Below, piece after piece: positions 32,814-42,067 of a stretch of 53,165 nucleotides of DNA. The notes beneath the pieces were generated by a model. The model ran no database searches, had not been told where the DNA came from, and saw nothing but the letters and a program-made list of their open reading frames with translations. The position numbers and the translations under genes were made by a program. Source of the DNA: Pseudomonas tumuqii (GTDB lineage Bacteria > Pseudomonadota > Gammaproteobacteria > Pseudomonadales > Pseudomonadaceae). Position 1 is the first letter of the stretch. Each line of letters starts with the position of its first letter. The DNA lies in NCBI RefSeq assembly GCF_013184545.1, contig NZ_JAAOJA010000019.1, forward strand, positions 1 through 53,165, written 5' to 3'.

Positions 32814-34241
32814 ATGCCTAACTTGAAATGGTCTTTCTCAGCTTTGCTCGCTGTGCTGCTCTTGGGTCAGGCGGTGGTTGCCCAGGCACAGTTGCCGGAC
32901 TTTACCGAGTTGGTCGAAGAGGCCGCGCCAGCGGTAGTCAATATCAGCACCCGGCAGAAAATCCCGGAGCGTGTGGCCGGTGCTGGCGAATTGGCCATCC
33001 CCGATCTTGAAGGCCTGCCACCGATCTTTCGCGAATTCTTCGAACGCAATATCCCTCGGGTTCCGCCCGCGCCGAACGGTGGTCGTCAGCGTGAGGCGCA
33101 GTCGCTGGGTTCCGGCTTCATTATCTCGGCCGATGGTTATGTGCTGACCAATAACCATGTGGTCGCCGGTGCCGATGAAATCATCGTGCGTCTGCCCGAT
33201 CGCAGCGAGCTGGAAGCCAAGCTGATTGGCGCCGATCCGCGTAGCGATGTGGCCCTGCTGAAGATCGAAGGCAGCAATCTGCCGACGGTCAGGCTGGGCA
33301 AGTCCGAAGACCTGAAAGTCGGCGAATGGGTGCTGGCGATCGGCTCGCCCTTCGGCTTCGACCATTCGGTGACTGCCGGTATCGTCAGCGCCAAGGGCCG
33401 CAGTCTGCCGAATGAAAGCTATGTGCCGTTCATCCAGACCGATGTGGCGATCAATCCGGGTAACTCCGGCGGCCCGCTGTTCAACCTGGCAGGTGAGGTG
33501 GTGGGTATCAACTCGCAGATATTCACCCGCTCCGGTGGCTTCATGGGCCTGTCCTTTGCCATTCCGATGAGTGTGGCCCTGGATGTGGCCGAGCAGTTGA
33601 AGGCCGAGGGCAAGGTCAGTCGCGGCTGGTTGGGTGTGGTAATTCAGGAAGTGAACAAGGATCTGGCCGAGTCATTCGGTCTGGATAAACCGGCGGGTGC
33701 GCTGGTGGCCCAGGTGCTGGAAGGTGGTCCGGCGGCCAAGGGTGGCTTGCAGGTCGGCGATGTGATTCTCAGCATAGATGGCGCACCGATCGTCATGTCG
33801 GGGGATCTGCCGCATCTGGTGGGTCGCCTGAAGCCTGGCAGCACGGCCGAGCTGGATGTGGTGCGTGACGGTTCGCGCAAGAAGCTCAAGTTGACCATCG
33901 GTGCTTTGCCGGAAGACGGTGAGGCCTTGGCCGGTGCGACGTTGCCGGGTGTGGAGCGCAGCAGCAACCGCCTCGGAGTCAAGGTGGTCGAATTGACCGC
34001 CGAGCAGAAGAAAAGTCTCGACCTGCAAGGCGGCGTGGTGATCAGCGAGGTTCTCGAGGGTCCTGCCGCGCTGATCGGCTTGCGTCCGGGCGATGTGATC
34101 ACCCATTTGAATAATCAGGCCATCGACTCGGCGAAAACCTTTACCCAGGTGGCGCAGGAGTTGCCGAAGAACCGTTCCGTTTCCATGCGCGTGCTGCGCC
34201 AGGGGCGTGCTAGCTTCATCACCTTCAAGTTGGCGGAGTGA
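32814..34241 (+). CDS. mucD: MucD, DegP/HtrA-type periplasmic serine protease
   Basis: This 475-residue protease has a signal peptide (WSFSALLAVLLLGQAVVAQA), a trypsin-like domain with triad His in VLTNNHVVAG, Asp in RSDVALLKIEG and Ser in NPGNSGGPLFN, and two PDZ domains (about 265-360 and 385-470). It clears misfolded periplasmic proteins and so restrains AlgU activation. ATG 32814 is preferred (GGGGAG upstream) over ATG 32796. A strong terminator follows at 34325-34354. Confidence 0.95.
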   Translation: MPNLKWSFSALLAVLLLGQAVVAQAQLPDFTELVEEAAPAVVNISTRQKIPERVAGAGELAIPDLEGLPPIFREFFERNIPRVPPAPNGGRQREAQSLGSGFIISADGYVLTNNHVVAGADEIIVRLPDRSELEAKLIGADPRSDVALLKIEGSNLPTVRLGKSEDLKVGEWVLAIGSPFGFDHSVTAGIVSAKGRSLPNESYVPFIQTDVAINPGNSGGPLFNLAGEVVGINSQIFTRSGGFMGLSFAIPMSVALDVAEQLKAEGKVSRGWLGVVIQEVNKDLAESFGLDKPAGALVAQVLEGGPAAKGGLQVGDVILSIDGAPIVMSGDLPHLVGRLKPGSTAELDVVRDGSRKKLKLTIGALPEDGEALAGATLPGVERSSNRLGVKVVELTAEQKKSLDLQGGVVISEVLEGPAALIGLRPGDVITHLNNQAIDSAKTFTQVAQELPKNRSVSMRVLRQGRASFITFKLAE

Positions 34242-34324
34242 GGTCGGCGCGGGTCGCCGGTTGACTCTGCGTCGCTCATGCGGCTCTCGGGCTTGGCACG
34301 GGGCGGGGTACGCCAGGCAATGCT

Positions 34325-34354
34325 GAAGAAGGGCGATTTAGATCGCCCTTCTTC
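34325..34354. terminator. Terminator hairpin after mucD
   Basis: GAAGAAGGGCGAT (34325-34337) pairs perfectly with ATCGCCCTTCTTC (34342-34354) around TTAG. The 13-bp stem, with A-rich/T-rich flanks on both ends, lies 83 bp after the mucD stop and should end the algU-mucABCD transcript. Confidence 0.8.
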
Positions 34355-34361
34355 ATGTCTG

Positions 34362-34401
34362 CCGATTGGCGCCTGGGCGTGACGGCTGCGGCGCCAATCG
34401 G
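34362..34401. repeat. Second perfect inverted repeat between mucD and lepA
   Basis: CCGATTGGCGCC (34362-34373) and GGCGCCAATCGG (34390-34401) are exact complements across 16 bp. It follows the mucD terminator by 7 bp and lies about 60 bp before the lepA start. It may be an operator or an RNA leader hairpin. Confidence 0.5.
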
Positions 34402-34460
34402 GTACACTTCACGGCTATTTTCGGCGGGCTGTCGCCTGCGACCTTTTCGAGTGTTGTCCT

Positions 34461-36260
34461 GTGAGTGACCTGAGTCATATCCGCAATTTCTCCATCATCG
34501 CCCACATCGATCATGGCAAGTCCACCCTGGCCGATCGCTTTATCCAGATGTGTGGCGGCCTGGCCGAGCGTGAAATGGAAGCCCAGGTCCTGGATTCCAT
34601 GGACCTTGAGCGTGAGCGCGGGATTACCATCAAGGCGCACAGCGTGACCCTGTATTACAAGGCGCGCGACGGCAAGACCTACCAGTTGAACTTCATCGAC
34701 ACGCCCGGCCACGTCGACTTCACCTATGAAGTCAGCCGTTCCCTGGCGGCCTGTGAAGGCGCGCTGCTGGTGGTCGATGCCGGTCAGGGCGTCGAGGCGC
34801 AATCGGTCGCCAACTGCTACACCGCCATCGAGCAAGGCCTCGAGGTCATGCCGGTGCTGAACAAGATCGACCTGCCGCAGGCCGATCCGGATCGGGTCAA
34901 GGAAGAAATCGAGAAAATCATCGGCATCGACGCCACCGATGCCGTGACCTGCAGCGCCAAGACCGGCCTGGGTGTCGACGAAGTGCTCGAGCGTCTGGTG
35001 CACACCATTCCCGCACCGACCGGCGATATCGAGGCGCCCTTGCAGGCGTTGATCATCGACTCCTGGTTCGACAACTACCTGGGGGTGGTTTCCCTGGTGC
35101 GCGTGCGTCACGGGCGGATCAAGAAGGGTGACAAGGTGCTGGTGAAATCCACCGGCAAGATTCACCTGGTCGACAGTGTCGGCGTCTTCAACCCCAAGCA
35201 CTGCGCCACGGTTGACCTCAAGGCCGGCGAAGTAGGTTTCATCATTGCCGGCATCAAGGACATTCACGGTGCGCCAGTGGGCGATACCCTGACCTTGAGC
35301 TCCACCCCCGACGTCGACATGCTGCCAGGCTTCAAGCGCATCCAGCCGCAGGTTTATGCCGGCCTGTTTCCGGTCAGTTCCGACGACTTCGAGGATTTCC
35401 GCGAGGCCCTGCAAAAGCTCACGCTGAACGACTCATCCTTGCAGTACACCCCGGAAAGCTCCGATGCCCTGGGCTTCGGTTTCCGTTGCGGCTTCCTCGG
35501 CATGCTGCACATGGAGATCATCCAGGAGCGCCTGGAGCGCGAGTACGACCTGGATCTGATCACCACAGCGCCGACGGTTATTTTCGAGTTGCTGCTCAAG
35601 ACCGGTGAAACGGTTTACGTCGATAACCCGTCCAAGCTGCCCGACCTGTCGACCATCGAAGACATGCGCGAGCCGATCGTGCGGGCCAATATCCTGGTGC
35701 CGCAGGAGCACCTGGGCAACGTCATCACCCTGTGCATCGAGAAGCGTGGCATCCAGCACGACATGCTGTTTCTCGGCTCGCAAGTACAGGTGACCTACGA
35801 CCTGCCGATGAACGAAGTGGTCCTGGACTTCTTCGACCGCCTGAAGTCGACCAGCCGTGGTTATGCGTCGCTGGACTATCACTTCGATCGTTATCAGTCG
35901 GCCAATCTGGTCAAGCTGGACGTATTGATCAATGGTGAAAAAGTCGACGCCCTGGCGTTGATCGTGCACCGTGACAACGCGCACTACAAAGGGCGTGCGT
36001 TGACCGAGAAGATGAAAGAGCTGATTCCGCGGCAGATGTTCGATGTGGCGATCCAGGCCGCCATTGGCGGGCAGATTGTCGCGCGAACCACTGTCAAGGC
36101 GCTCAGAAAGAACGTGCTGGCCAAGTGTTACGGTGGTGACGTGAGCCGTAAACGCAAGCTGTTGGAAAAGCAGAAGGCCGGTAAGAAAAGGATGAAGCAG
36201 GTCGGCAACGTGGAAATTCCACAAGAAGCCTTCCTTGCTGTGCTCAGGTTGGATAGTTAG
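34461..36260 (+). CDS. lepA: LepA (EF4), ribosome-associated elongation GTPase
   Basis: This 599-residue translational GTPase has the G motifs AHIDHGKST, DTPGHVDF and NKIDLPQA, then EF-G-like domains II, III and V and the unique LepA C-terminal domain rich in Lys/Arg (KLLEKQKAGKKRMKQVGNV). It works in ribosome biogenesis or back-translocation. The start is GTG 34461 (MSDLSHIRNFSIIAHIDHGK). It leads a cluster lepA-lepB-DUF4845-rnc-era with very short gaps; lepB begins 5 bp later. Confidence 0.97.
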   Translation: MSDLSHIRNFSIIAHIDHGKSTLADRFIQMCGGLAEREMEAQVLDSMDLERERGITIKAHSVTLYYKARDGKTYQLNFIDTPGHVDFTYEVSRSLAACEGALLVVDAGQGVEAQSVANCYTAIEQGLEVMPVLNKIDLPQADPDRVKEEIEKIIGIDATDAVTCSAKTGLGVDEVLERLVHTIPAPTGDIEAPLQALIIDSWFDNYLGVVSLVRVRHGRIKKGDKVLVKSTGKIHLVDSVGVFNPKHCATVDLKAGEVGFIIAGIKDIHGAPVGDTLTLSSTPDVDMLPGFKRIQPQVYAGLFPVSSDDFEDFREALQKLTLNDSSLQYTPESSDALGFGFRCGFLGMLHMEIIQERLEREYDLDLITTAPTVIFELLLKTGETVYVDNPSKLPDLSTIEDMREPIVRANILVPQEHLGNVITLCIEKRGIQHDMLFLGSQVQVTYDLPMNEVVLDFFDRLKSTSRGYASLDYHFDRYQSANLVKLDVLINGEKVDALALIVHRDNAHYKGRALTEKMKELIPRQMFDVAIQAAIGGQIVARTTVKALRKNVLAKCYGGDVSRKRKLLEKQKAGKKRMKQVGNVEIPQEAFLAVLRLDS

Positions 36261-36265
36261 GTCCT

Positions 36266-37120
36266 ATGTCGCTAAATTTCCCGCTGTTGCTGGTAATCGC
36301 CGTCGCCGTTTGTGGTGCGCTGGCGCTGTTCGATCTGCTCTTTCTGGCCCCGCGCCGGCGTACGGCCATTGCCAACTACCAGGGTCAGGTCAATCAGCCT
36401 GACGAGGCGGTAGTCGAGCGCCTGAACAAAGAGCCATTGCTGGTGGAGTACGGTAAATCGTTCTTCCCGGTGCTGGCGATCGTGCTGGTGCTGCGTTCCT
36501 TTCTGGTCGAGCCGTTCCAGATTCCGTCCGGCTCGATGAAGCCAACCCTGGAAGTGGGCGATTTCATCCTGGTCAACAAGTTCGCCTACGGTATTCGCCT
36601 GCCGGTGCTGGACACCAAGATCATCGAGGTGGACAACCCGCAGCGTGGCGATGTCATGGTGTTCCGTTACCCGAGCGACCCGAACATCAACTACATCAAG
36701 CGTGTGGTGGGCCTGGCTGGTGATCAGATCCGCTACAGCAGCGACAAGCGCCTGTTCGTCAACGGTCAGCCGGTCGCCCAGCAGTTGCTCGGCGAAGAGC
36801 CAGGCAGCCTCGGTAGCGTGGCTCTCTATGAGGAGCGCCTGGGCGCGGCCGAACATATGATCCGCAAGGAAATGAATCGTTATCGGGCTGAGCCTGGGCG
36901 CGAGTGGGTGGTGCCACAAGGGCATTACTTCATGATGGGCGACAACCGCGACAACTCCAACGACAGCCGTTACTGGAACGATCCGGCCATTCCAAAGCCT
37001 TTGCTGGGCATGGTGCCGGACCAGAATATCGTCGGCAAAGCGTTCGCCGTCTGGATGAGCTGGCCTGACCCGAAACTGCGCAACCTGCCGAACTTCTCCC
37101 GCGTCGGTTTGATTCACTGA
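36266..37120 (+). CDS. lepB: Signal peptidase I
   Basis: This 284-residue inner-membrane protease cleaves signal peptides from exported proteins. It has two N-terminal helices (about 4-24 and 62-82), the catalytic Ser in IPSGSMKPTLEVGD (near 90), the catalytic Lys in NINYIKRVVGLAGD (near 145) and the box GHYFMMGDNRDNSNDSRYW. It follows lepA by 5 bp, a typical operon arrangement. Confidence 0.97.
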   Translation: MSLNFPLLLVIAVAVCGALALFDLLFLAPRRRTAIANYQGQVNQPDEAVVERLNKEPLLVEYGKSFFPVLAIVLVLRSFLVEPFQIPSGSMKPTLEVGDFILVNKFAYGIRLPVLDTKIIEVDNPQRGDVMVFRYPSDPNINYIKRVVGLAGDQIRYSSDKRLFVNGQPVAQQLLGEEPGSLGSVALYEERLGAAEHMIRKEMNRYRAEPGREWVVPQGHYFMMGDNRDNSNDSRYWNDPAIPKPLLGMVPDQNIVGKAFAVWMSWPDPKLRNLPNFSRVGLIH

Positions 37121-37218
37121 CGTTTCGCCGATTTTGCGGCGCTGTTCAATACGGCGCCGCAGGCTATATATAGTCTTGGCCCACCGGGCATTTACATTGA
37201 TCGAATTTGGGGGCAAAC

Positions 37219-37596
37219 ATGACATTTGCGCGTTCGCAGAAAGGCTTGTCGATACTGAGCTGGCTGATGGTGTTGGCGGTCGTGGCGTTCTTCGCCAGTA
37301 CGGCATTCAAGATGCTGCCGCATTACCTCGACTATATGTCGATGGATAAAATCATCACCTCGGTGGAAGATGACCAGACCATGGATATCCGTTCGGTCGG
37401 CGCTTTCTATGGCCATGTCGGCAAGGGCATGGAGGTCAACAGCATTCGCGACCTGAATCTGAAAGAAGCATTGAAAGTGAAAATCGAGAACAATGAGTTT
37501 CGTGCTCATCTGAAGTATGAAAGGCGCGAGCCGCTGATCGAGAACCTCGATCTGGTGGTCCGGTTCGACAAAGAATATCGCGTGCGCATGCCGTGA
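37219..37596 (+). CDS. DUF4845 small membrane protein between lepB and rnc
   Basis: This 125-residue protein has one N-terminal membrane helix (ILSWLMVLAVVAFFASTAF, about 12-31) and a small periplasmic mixed domain. It belongs to DUF4845, found in this same place in many gamma-proteobacteria. The start MTFARSQKGLS has GGGGGC upstream. The pseudopilin-like N-terminus (KGLSILSW) is notable but lacks the canonical GFxxxE. Its stop overlaps the rnc GTG start. Function unknown. Confidence 0.85.
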   Translation: MTFARSQKGLSILSWLMVLAVVAFFASTAFKMLPHYLDYMSMDKIITSVEDDQTMDIRSVGAFYGHVGKGMEVNSIRDLNLKEALKVKIENNEFRAHLKYERREPLIENLDLVVRFDKEYRVRMP

Positions 37597-38282
37597 GTGC
37601 TTCGTTAGCTCGTCTCGAGCGCCAGCTCGGCTATACCTTCAAAGATCAGGACCTGATGGTGCTGGCGCTGACCCACCGCAGTTTTGCCGGGCGCAACAAT
37701 GAGCGCCTGGAATTCCTCGGTGACGCCATTCTCAACTTCGTTGCCGGCGAGGCGCTGTTCGAGCGCTTCCCGCTGGCGCGCGAAGGTCAGTTGTCACGTT
37801 TGCGCGCGCGCCTGGTCAAGGGCGAAACCCTGGCCATCCTGGCCCGCGGCTTCGATCTCGGTGACTACCTGCGGCTCGGCTCGGGCGAGTTGAAAAGCGG
37901 CGGCTTCCGCCGTGAATCGATCCTCGCCGATGCCCTCGAAGCGCTGATCGGCGCCATCTACCTGGATGCCGGGATGGACGCGGCGCGCGAGCGCGTGGTC
38001 GCCTGGCTGACCAATGAACTGCAAGGTCTGACCCTGGTCGATACCAACAAGGATCCGAAAACCCGCTTGCAGGAATTCCTGCAATCGCGGGCCTGCGAGC
38101 TGCCGCGCTATGACGTGGTGGATATCCAGGGCGATCCGCATTGCCGGACATTCGTCGTCGAATGCCAGATTTCCTTACTGAATGACAAGACCCTGGGCCA
38201 GGGTGCCAGCCGTCGCATCGCCGAACAGGTCGCTGCAGCCGCTGCCTTGATTGCCCTCGGGGTGGAGAATGGGCATGACTGA
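37593..38282 (+). CDS. rnc: Ribonuclease III
   Basis: This 229-residue double-strand RNA endonuclease has the signature ERLEFLGDAIL and the second acidic site LADALEALIGAIYLDAG in its nuclease domain (1-150), then a dsRNA-binding domain (about 155-225; DPKTRLQEFLQSR and ASRRIAEQVAAAAAL). It processes rRNA and regulatory RNA. The start GTG 37593 overlaps the DUF4845 stop. Its end overlaps era by 8 bp. Confidence 0.97.
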   Translation: MSASLARLERQLGYTFKDQDLMVLALTHRSFAGRNNERLEFLGDAILNFVAGEALFERFPLAREGQLSRLRARLVKGETLAILARGFDLGDYLRLGSGELKSGGFRRESILADALEALIGAIYLDAGMDAARERVVAWLTNELQGLTLVDTNKDPKTRLQEFLQSRACELPRYDVVDIQGDPHCRTFVVECQISLLNDKTLGQGASRRIAEQVAAAAALIALGVENGHD

Positions 38283-39177
38283 TACACCCGTTACACGCTG
38301 TGGCTATGTCGCCATTGTTGGCCGGCCCAACGTGGGTAAGTCGACCCTGCTCAACCACATCCTCGGGCAGAAGCTGGCAATCACCTCGCGCAAGCCGCAG
38401 ACCACCCGGCACAACATGCTCGGGATCAAGACCGAAGGCGCCGTGCAGGCGATCTATGTGGATACCCCCGGCCTGCACAAGAACAACGAGAAAGCCCTCA
38501 ACCGCTACATGAACAAGAATGCCTCGTCGGCGCTGAAAGACGTCGACGTGGTGATCTTCGTGGTCGACCGCACCCGCTGGACCGACGAGGATCAGCTGGT
38601 TCTCGAGCGCATACAGTACGTGCAGGGCCCGGTGATCCTGGCGATCAACAAGACCGACCGCCTCGACGACAAGGCCGATCTGATGCCACACCTGGAGTGG
38701 CTGGCGACCCAGTTGCCCAATGCCGAGATCGTGCCAGTCTCCGCCCAGCACGGGCATAACCTCGATACCCTGGAAAAGCTGGTGGGTGAGCGTCTGCCCG
38801 AGGGCGTGCACTTCTTCCCGGAAGACCAGGTCACCGACCGCTCCAGCCGTTTCTTCGCCGCCGAGCTGGTGCGCGAGAAGATCATGCGCCAGCTGGGCGC
38901 CGAGCTGCCTTACCAGATCACCGTGGAAATCGAAGAGTTCAAGCGCGACGGCCGTATCCTGCATATCCATGCGCTGATTCTGGTCGAGCGCGACGGCCAG
39001 AAGAAAATCATCATTGGCGAGAAGGGCGAGCGGATCAAGCGCATCGGTCAGGAGGCGCGCAAGGACATGGAAGTGATGTTCGACTCCAAGGTCATGCTCA
39101 ACCTCTGGGTCAAGGTCAAAGGTGGTTGGTCGGACGACGAGCGCGCCTTGCGCTCCTTGGGTTACGACAATATTTGA
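38275..39177 (+). CDS. era: Era, ribosome-assembly GTPase
   Basis: This 300-residue GTPase has G1 GRPNVGKST, G3 DTPGLH and G4 NKTDRLDD, and a C-terminal KH RNA-binding domain with IIIGEKGERIKRIGQEAR. It binds the 3' end of 16S rRNA in 30S assembly. ATG 38275 (MTDTPVTRCGYVAIVGRP) overlaps the rnc stop by 8 bp. A 237-bp spacer with an inverted repeat follows before recO. Confidence 0.97.
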   Translation: MTDTPVTRCGYVAIVGRPNVGKSTLLNHILGQKLAITSRKPQTTRHNMLGIKTEGAVQAIYVDTPGLHKNNEKALNRYMNKNASSALKDVDVVIFVVDRTRWTDEDQLVLERIQYVQGPVILAINKTDRLDDKADLMPHLEWLATQLPNAEIVPVSAQHGHNLDTLEKLVGERLPEGVHFFPEDQVTDRSSRFFAAELVREKIMRQLGAELPYQITVEIEEFKRDGRILHIHALILVERDGQKKIIIGEKGERIKRIGQEARKDMEVMFDSKVMLNLWVKVKGGWSDDERALRSLGYDNI

Positions 39178-39228
39178 GCCGCGGCTGGGCGCATTCCGGC
39201 GCCCGCCATTGCAAGGGCACAGCCAGTT

Positions 39229-39393
39229 CGTAGGTTGGGTTAGCGGCGCACTCACTTATCGGATAAACACAACGGCATAAGACGCCGCGTAACCCAACAC
39301 GGCATCGGCAGGCACAATGCATTGATGGGTTACGCCGCACGCAGAAACGCTGCCTTGATTCGGGTGTAGTGCTGGCGGCTAACCCATCCTACG
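39229..39393. repeat. GTAGG-TGGGTTA inverted-repeat element
   Basis: GTAGGTTGGGTTAGC (from 39229) faces GCTAACCCATCCTAC (to 39392), enclosing two inner arms, CGCCGCGTAACCCAACA (39282-39298) and TGATGGGTTACGCCGCA. The nested symmetry over 165 bp fits a non-autonomous, MITE-like element. It separates era from recO, which are otherwise in one tight cluster. Confidence 0.7.
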
Positions 39394-39414
39394 GAACGTA
39401 GCAGTCAATAATCC

Positions 39415-40107
39415 ATGACCTCTCAGCCAGCCTATGTTCTGCACAGCCGTGCTTACCGCGAGAGCAGTGCGCTGGTGGACTTCCTCACTCCGCAAGGTCG
39501 TCTGCGTGCGGTGATGCGCGGCGCGCGGGGCAAGGCCGGCAGCCTGACGCGTCCGTTCGTGCCGCTGGAAGTGGAGTTTCGCGGGCGCGGCGAGCTGAAG
39601 AACGTCAGTTGCCTCGAAGCCGCCGGCATCCCCAACCTGTTGCACGGCGAGGCGCTGTTCAGTGGCCTCTATCTGAACGAACTGCTGATCCGCCTGCTGC
39701 CGGAGCAAGATCCGCACCCGGCGACTTTCGACCACTACGCCATGACCGTGCTGGCGCTGGCCCAGGGCCGTGCGCTGGAGCCCTTGCTGCGTTCTTTTGA
39801 ATGGCGTTTGCTCGATGAGCTGGGCTATGGTTTCGCCCTGGATGTGGATCGGCTTGGCCAGCCGATCGTCGCTGCGGGCCTCTATCGCCTGCAAGCGGAT
39901 GCCGGCCTGGAAGCGGTCGGCCAGTTGCAGCCGGGCGTGTTCCATGGCAGCGAATTACTCGCCATGGCCGAGGCCGACTGGAGCGCCGCGGGCGCCCTGG
40001 CCGCGGCCAAGCGCCTGATGCGCCAGGCCCTGGCACCCCATTTAGGCGGTCGACCGCTGGTCAGCCGCGAACTGTTCATGACGCTCAAGGAGCCACCACG
40101 TGACTGA
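39415..40107 (+). CDS. recO: RecO, recombination-mediator protein
   Basis: This 230-residue protein has the RecO N-terminal OB fold (QPAYVLHSRAYRESSALVDFL, GRLRAVMRGARGKAG) and a helical C-terminal domain. With RecR it loads RecA onto SSB-coated DNA. ATG 39415 is the start. It overlaps pdxJ by 8 bp. Confidence 0.95.
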   Translation: MTSQPAYVLHSRAYRESSALVDFLTPQGRLRAVMRGARGKAGSLTRPFVPLEVEFRGRGELKNVSCLEAAGIPNLLHGEALFSGLYLNELLIRLLPEQDPHPATFDHYAMTVLALAQGRALEPLLRSFEWRLLDELGYGFALDVDRLGQPIVAAGLYRLQADAGLEAVGQLQPGVFHGSELLAMAEADWSAAGALAAAKRLMRQALAPHLGGRPLVSRELFMTLKEPPRD

Positions 40108-40846
40108 CGCCAACCGTATTCTGCTGGGTGTGAACATCGACCATGTGGCGACCCTGCGCCAGGCCCGCGGTACGCGCTACCCGGATCCGGTCAAGGCCGC
40201 GCTGGACGCCGAGGAGGCGGGTGCCGATGGCATCACCGTGCACCTGCGCGAAGACCGTCGGCACATCCAGGAGCGTGACGTGCGGGTGCTCAGGGAGGTC
40301 ATGCAGACGCGGATGAACTTCGAGATGGGCGTCACCGAAGAGATGCTCGCTTTCGCCGAAAGCATTCGTCCCGAGCACGTCTGCCTGGTGCCGGAAACCC
40401 GCCAGGAGCTGACCACCGAGGGCGGCCTGGACGTGGCCGGGCAAGAAGCACGGATTCGCGCCGCGGTTGAGCGCCTGAGCCGGATCGGCTGCGAAGTCTC
40501 GCTGTTCATCGACCCGGACGCGCGGCAGATCGAAGCCTCCAAGCGCGTCGGTGCACCGGCGATCGAACTGCACACCGGGCGCTATGCCGATGCCCGTACG
40601 CCGGTCGAAACGGCCAAGGAGCTGGCGCGGATTCGCGACGGCGTGGCCTGCGGCCTGGCCCATGGCCTGATCGTCAATGCCGGCCACGGCCTGCATTACC
40701 ACAACGTCGAGGCGGTGGCGGCGATCCCCGGGATCAACGAACTGAACATCGGCCACGCCCTAGTCGCCCATGCCCTGTTCGTCGGCTTCAAGCAGGCGGT
40801 GGTGGAGATGAAGGCGCTGATAGTCGCGGCGGCAGGGCGCGACTGA
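40100..40846 (+). CDS. pdxJ: Pyridoxine 5'-phosphate synthase
   Basis: This 248-residue TIM-barrel enzyme joins 1-deoxyxylulose 5-phosphate and 3-amino-2-oxopropyl phosphate to make pyridoxine 5'-phosphate. Family features are GVNIDHVATLRQARGT, HLREDRRHIQ, ELHTGRYADA and GHGLHYHNVEAVA. The GTG start at 40100 overlaps recO. The product ends in an AAAGRD tail. REP elements follow before cmoB. Confidence 0.96.
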   Translation: MTDANRILLGVNIDHVATLRQARGTRYPDPVKAALDAEEAGADGITVHLREDRRHIQERDVRVLREVMQTRMNFEMGVTEEMLAFAESIRPEHVCLVPETRQELTTEGGLDVAGQEARIRAAVERLSRIGCEVSLFIDPDARQIEASKRVGAPAIELHTGRYADARTPVETAKELARIRDGVACGLAHGLIVNAGHGLHYHNVEAVAAIPGINELNIGHALVAHALFVGFKQAVVEMKALIVAAAGRD

Positions 40847-40858
40847 ACGCATAACCCT

Positions 40859-41082
40859 GTAGGCGCGGGGGCGGCCTCGTTCCATGCCCGCGAACCGCAT
40901 ATCGCGGGCATGGCCCGCTCCTACGGGGATGTATTCAGCCAGGTCGCCCGGATGCAATCCGGGGAAATCGTTGCTAGCCCCCGGATTTCATCCGGGCTAC
41001 GGATCTGATCGCCGGAACGCCTGTAGGAGCGGCCCATGGCCGCGAACCATATGTCGCAGGCGTGGCCTGCTCCTACAGGGTT
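40859..41082. repeat. REP cluster between pdxJ and cmoB
   Basis: The 252-bp spacer is nearly filled by three units: TGTAGGCGCGG...CATGGCCCGCTCCTACGG (40859-40926), the CCCGGATGCAATCCGGGG/CCCCGGATTTCATCCGGGC pair (about 40947-41000), and TGTAGGAGCGGCCCATGGCCGCG...CCTGCTCCTACAGG (41022-41080). It separates two convergent operons and may serve as a shared terminator region. Confidence 0.75.
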
Positions 41083-41098
41083 ATGGCAGTGGCAGTGG

Positions 41099-42067
41099 TC
41101 AGGGCTTGCGCGCCACCAGCACGGCGCGAGTTGGCGCCGGCAGGCCTTCGAGGGTGCGGCTGTGGTCGGCCGGGTCGAGGAATTCCGGCAGCGACTGGAA
41201 GCGCATCCACTCGGTGGCGCGCTGCTCCTGCAGCGAGGTGGTGTTGACATCCACGCAGCGCACATCGACGAAGCCGGCACGCCGCAGCCACAGTTCCAGC
41301 GCCGGCACCGAGGGCAGGAACCAGACGTTGCGCATCTGTGCGTAGCGGTCTTCGGGTACCAGCACCTGCTGGACATCGCCTTCCACCACCAGGGTTTCCA
41401 GCACCAGTTCGCCGCCCTTGACCAGGCAATCCTTGAGATCCAGCAGGTGGTCGATCGGCGAGCGCCGGTGGTAGAGCACGCCCATGGAAAACACGGTATC
41501 GAAGCCCTGCAGCTTGCCTGGCAGTTCTTCGAAGGCCAGCGGCAGGTGCCAGGCCGGCAGGTCAGGCAGGTAGTTCTTGATCGCCAGGAACTGGCAAAGG
41601 AACAGCCAGTTGGGATCGATGCCGACCACGCTGTCGGCACCGGCGCCGAGCATGCGCCACATGTAGTAGCCGTTGCCGCAACCGACATCCAGCACGCGCT
41701 TGCCGGCCAGGTCGAGGTAGGGCGCCACGCGCTGCCACTTCCAGTCTGAGCGCCATTCCGTATCCACCTGCACGCCGAACAGCTCGAAGGGGCCTTTGCG
41801 CCAGGGGATCAAGCCTTGCAGCGCGCTTTTCAGTGCGCCGCGGCTGCTTTCATCGCAGGCACCGCCGAAGGTGAAGGCAGTCGACAGCTCCAGTTGTTCG
41901 ACGTTCAGCACAGGCAAGGCCTGCACGGCGCCGTACCAGCGTTGCAGGTCGCCATGACCGATGGCCAGTTTGGCGTCGATCTGGCCGGGCAGGCCGGCGG
42001 CCCAGTCTTGCAGCGGGGTGCCCGCCAGCGCAGCTTGCAGGGCGTCGAGGTCGAGGCGGTTGATCAT
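41099..42067 (-). CDS. cmoB: CmoB, tRNA U34 carboxymethyltransferase
   Basis: This 322-residue SAM-fold enzyme carries a carboxymethyl group from carboxy-SAM to 5-hydroxyuridine 34, making the cmo5U wobble base. It has the N-terminal segment WYGAVQALP, the ligand motif RVLDVGCGNGYYMWRMLGAGA and SMGVLYHRRSPIDHL. The start MINRLDLDALQ (ATG 42065-42067) overlaps the cmoA stop (ATGA). It is the second gene of a cmoA-cmoB operon. Confidence 0.95.
   Translation of the reverse strand: MINRLDLDALQAALAGTPLQDWAAGLPGQIDAKLAIGHGDLQRWYGAVQALPVLNVEQLELSTAFTFGGACDESSRGALKSALQGLIPWRKGPFELFGVQVDTEWRSDWKWQRVAPYLDLAGKRVLDVGCGNGYYMWRMLGAGADSVVGIDPNWLFLCQFLAIKNYLPDLPAWHLPLAFEELPGKLQGFDTVFSMGVLYHRRSPIDHLLDLKDCLVKGGELVLETLVVEGDVQQVLVPEDRYAQMRNVWFLPSVPALELWLRRAGFVDVRCVDVNTTSLQEQRATEWMRFQSLPEFLDPADHSRTLEGLPAPTRAVLVARKP

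Noticed and set aside
37816..39255. 479-codon minus-strand frame over rnc and era
   Set aside because: Runs antisense through two essential, clearly coding genes; no start signal.
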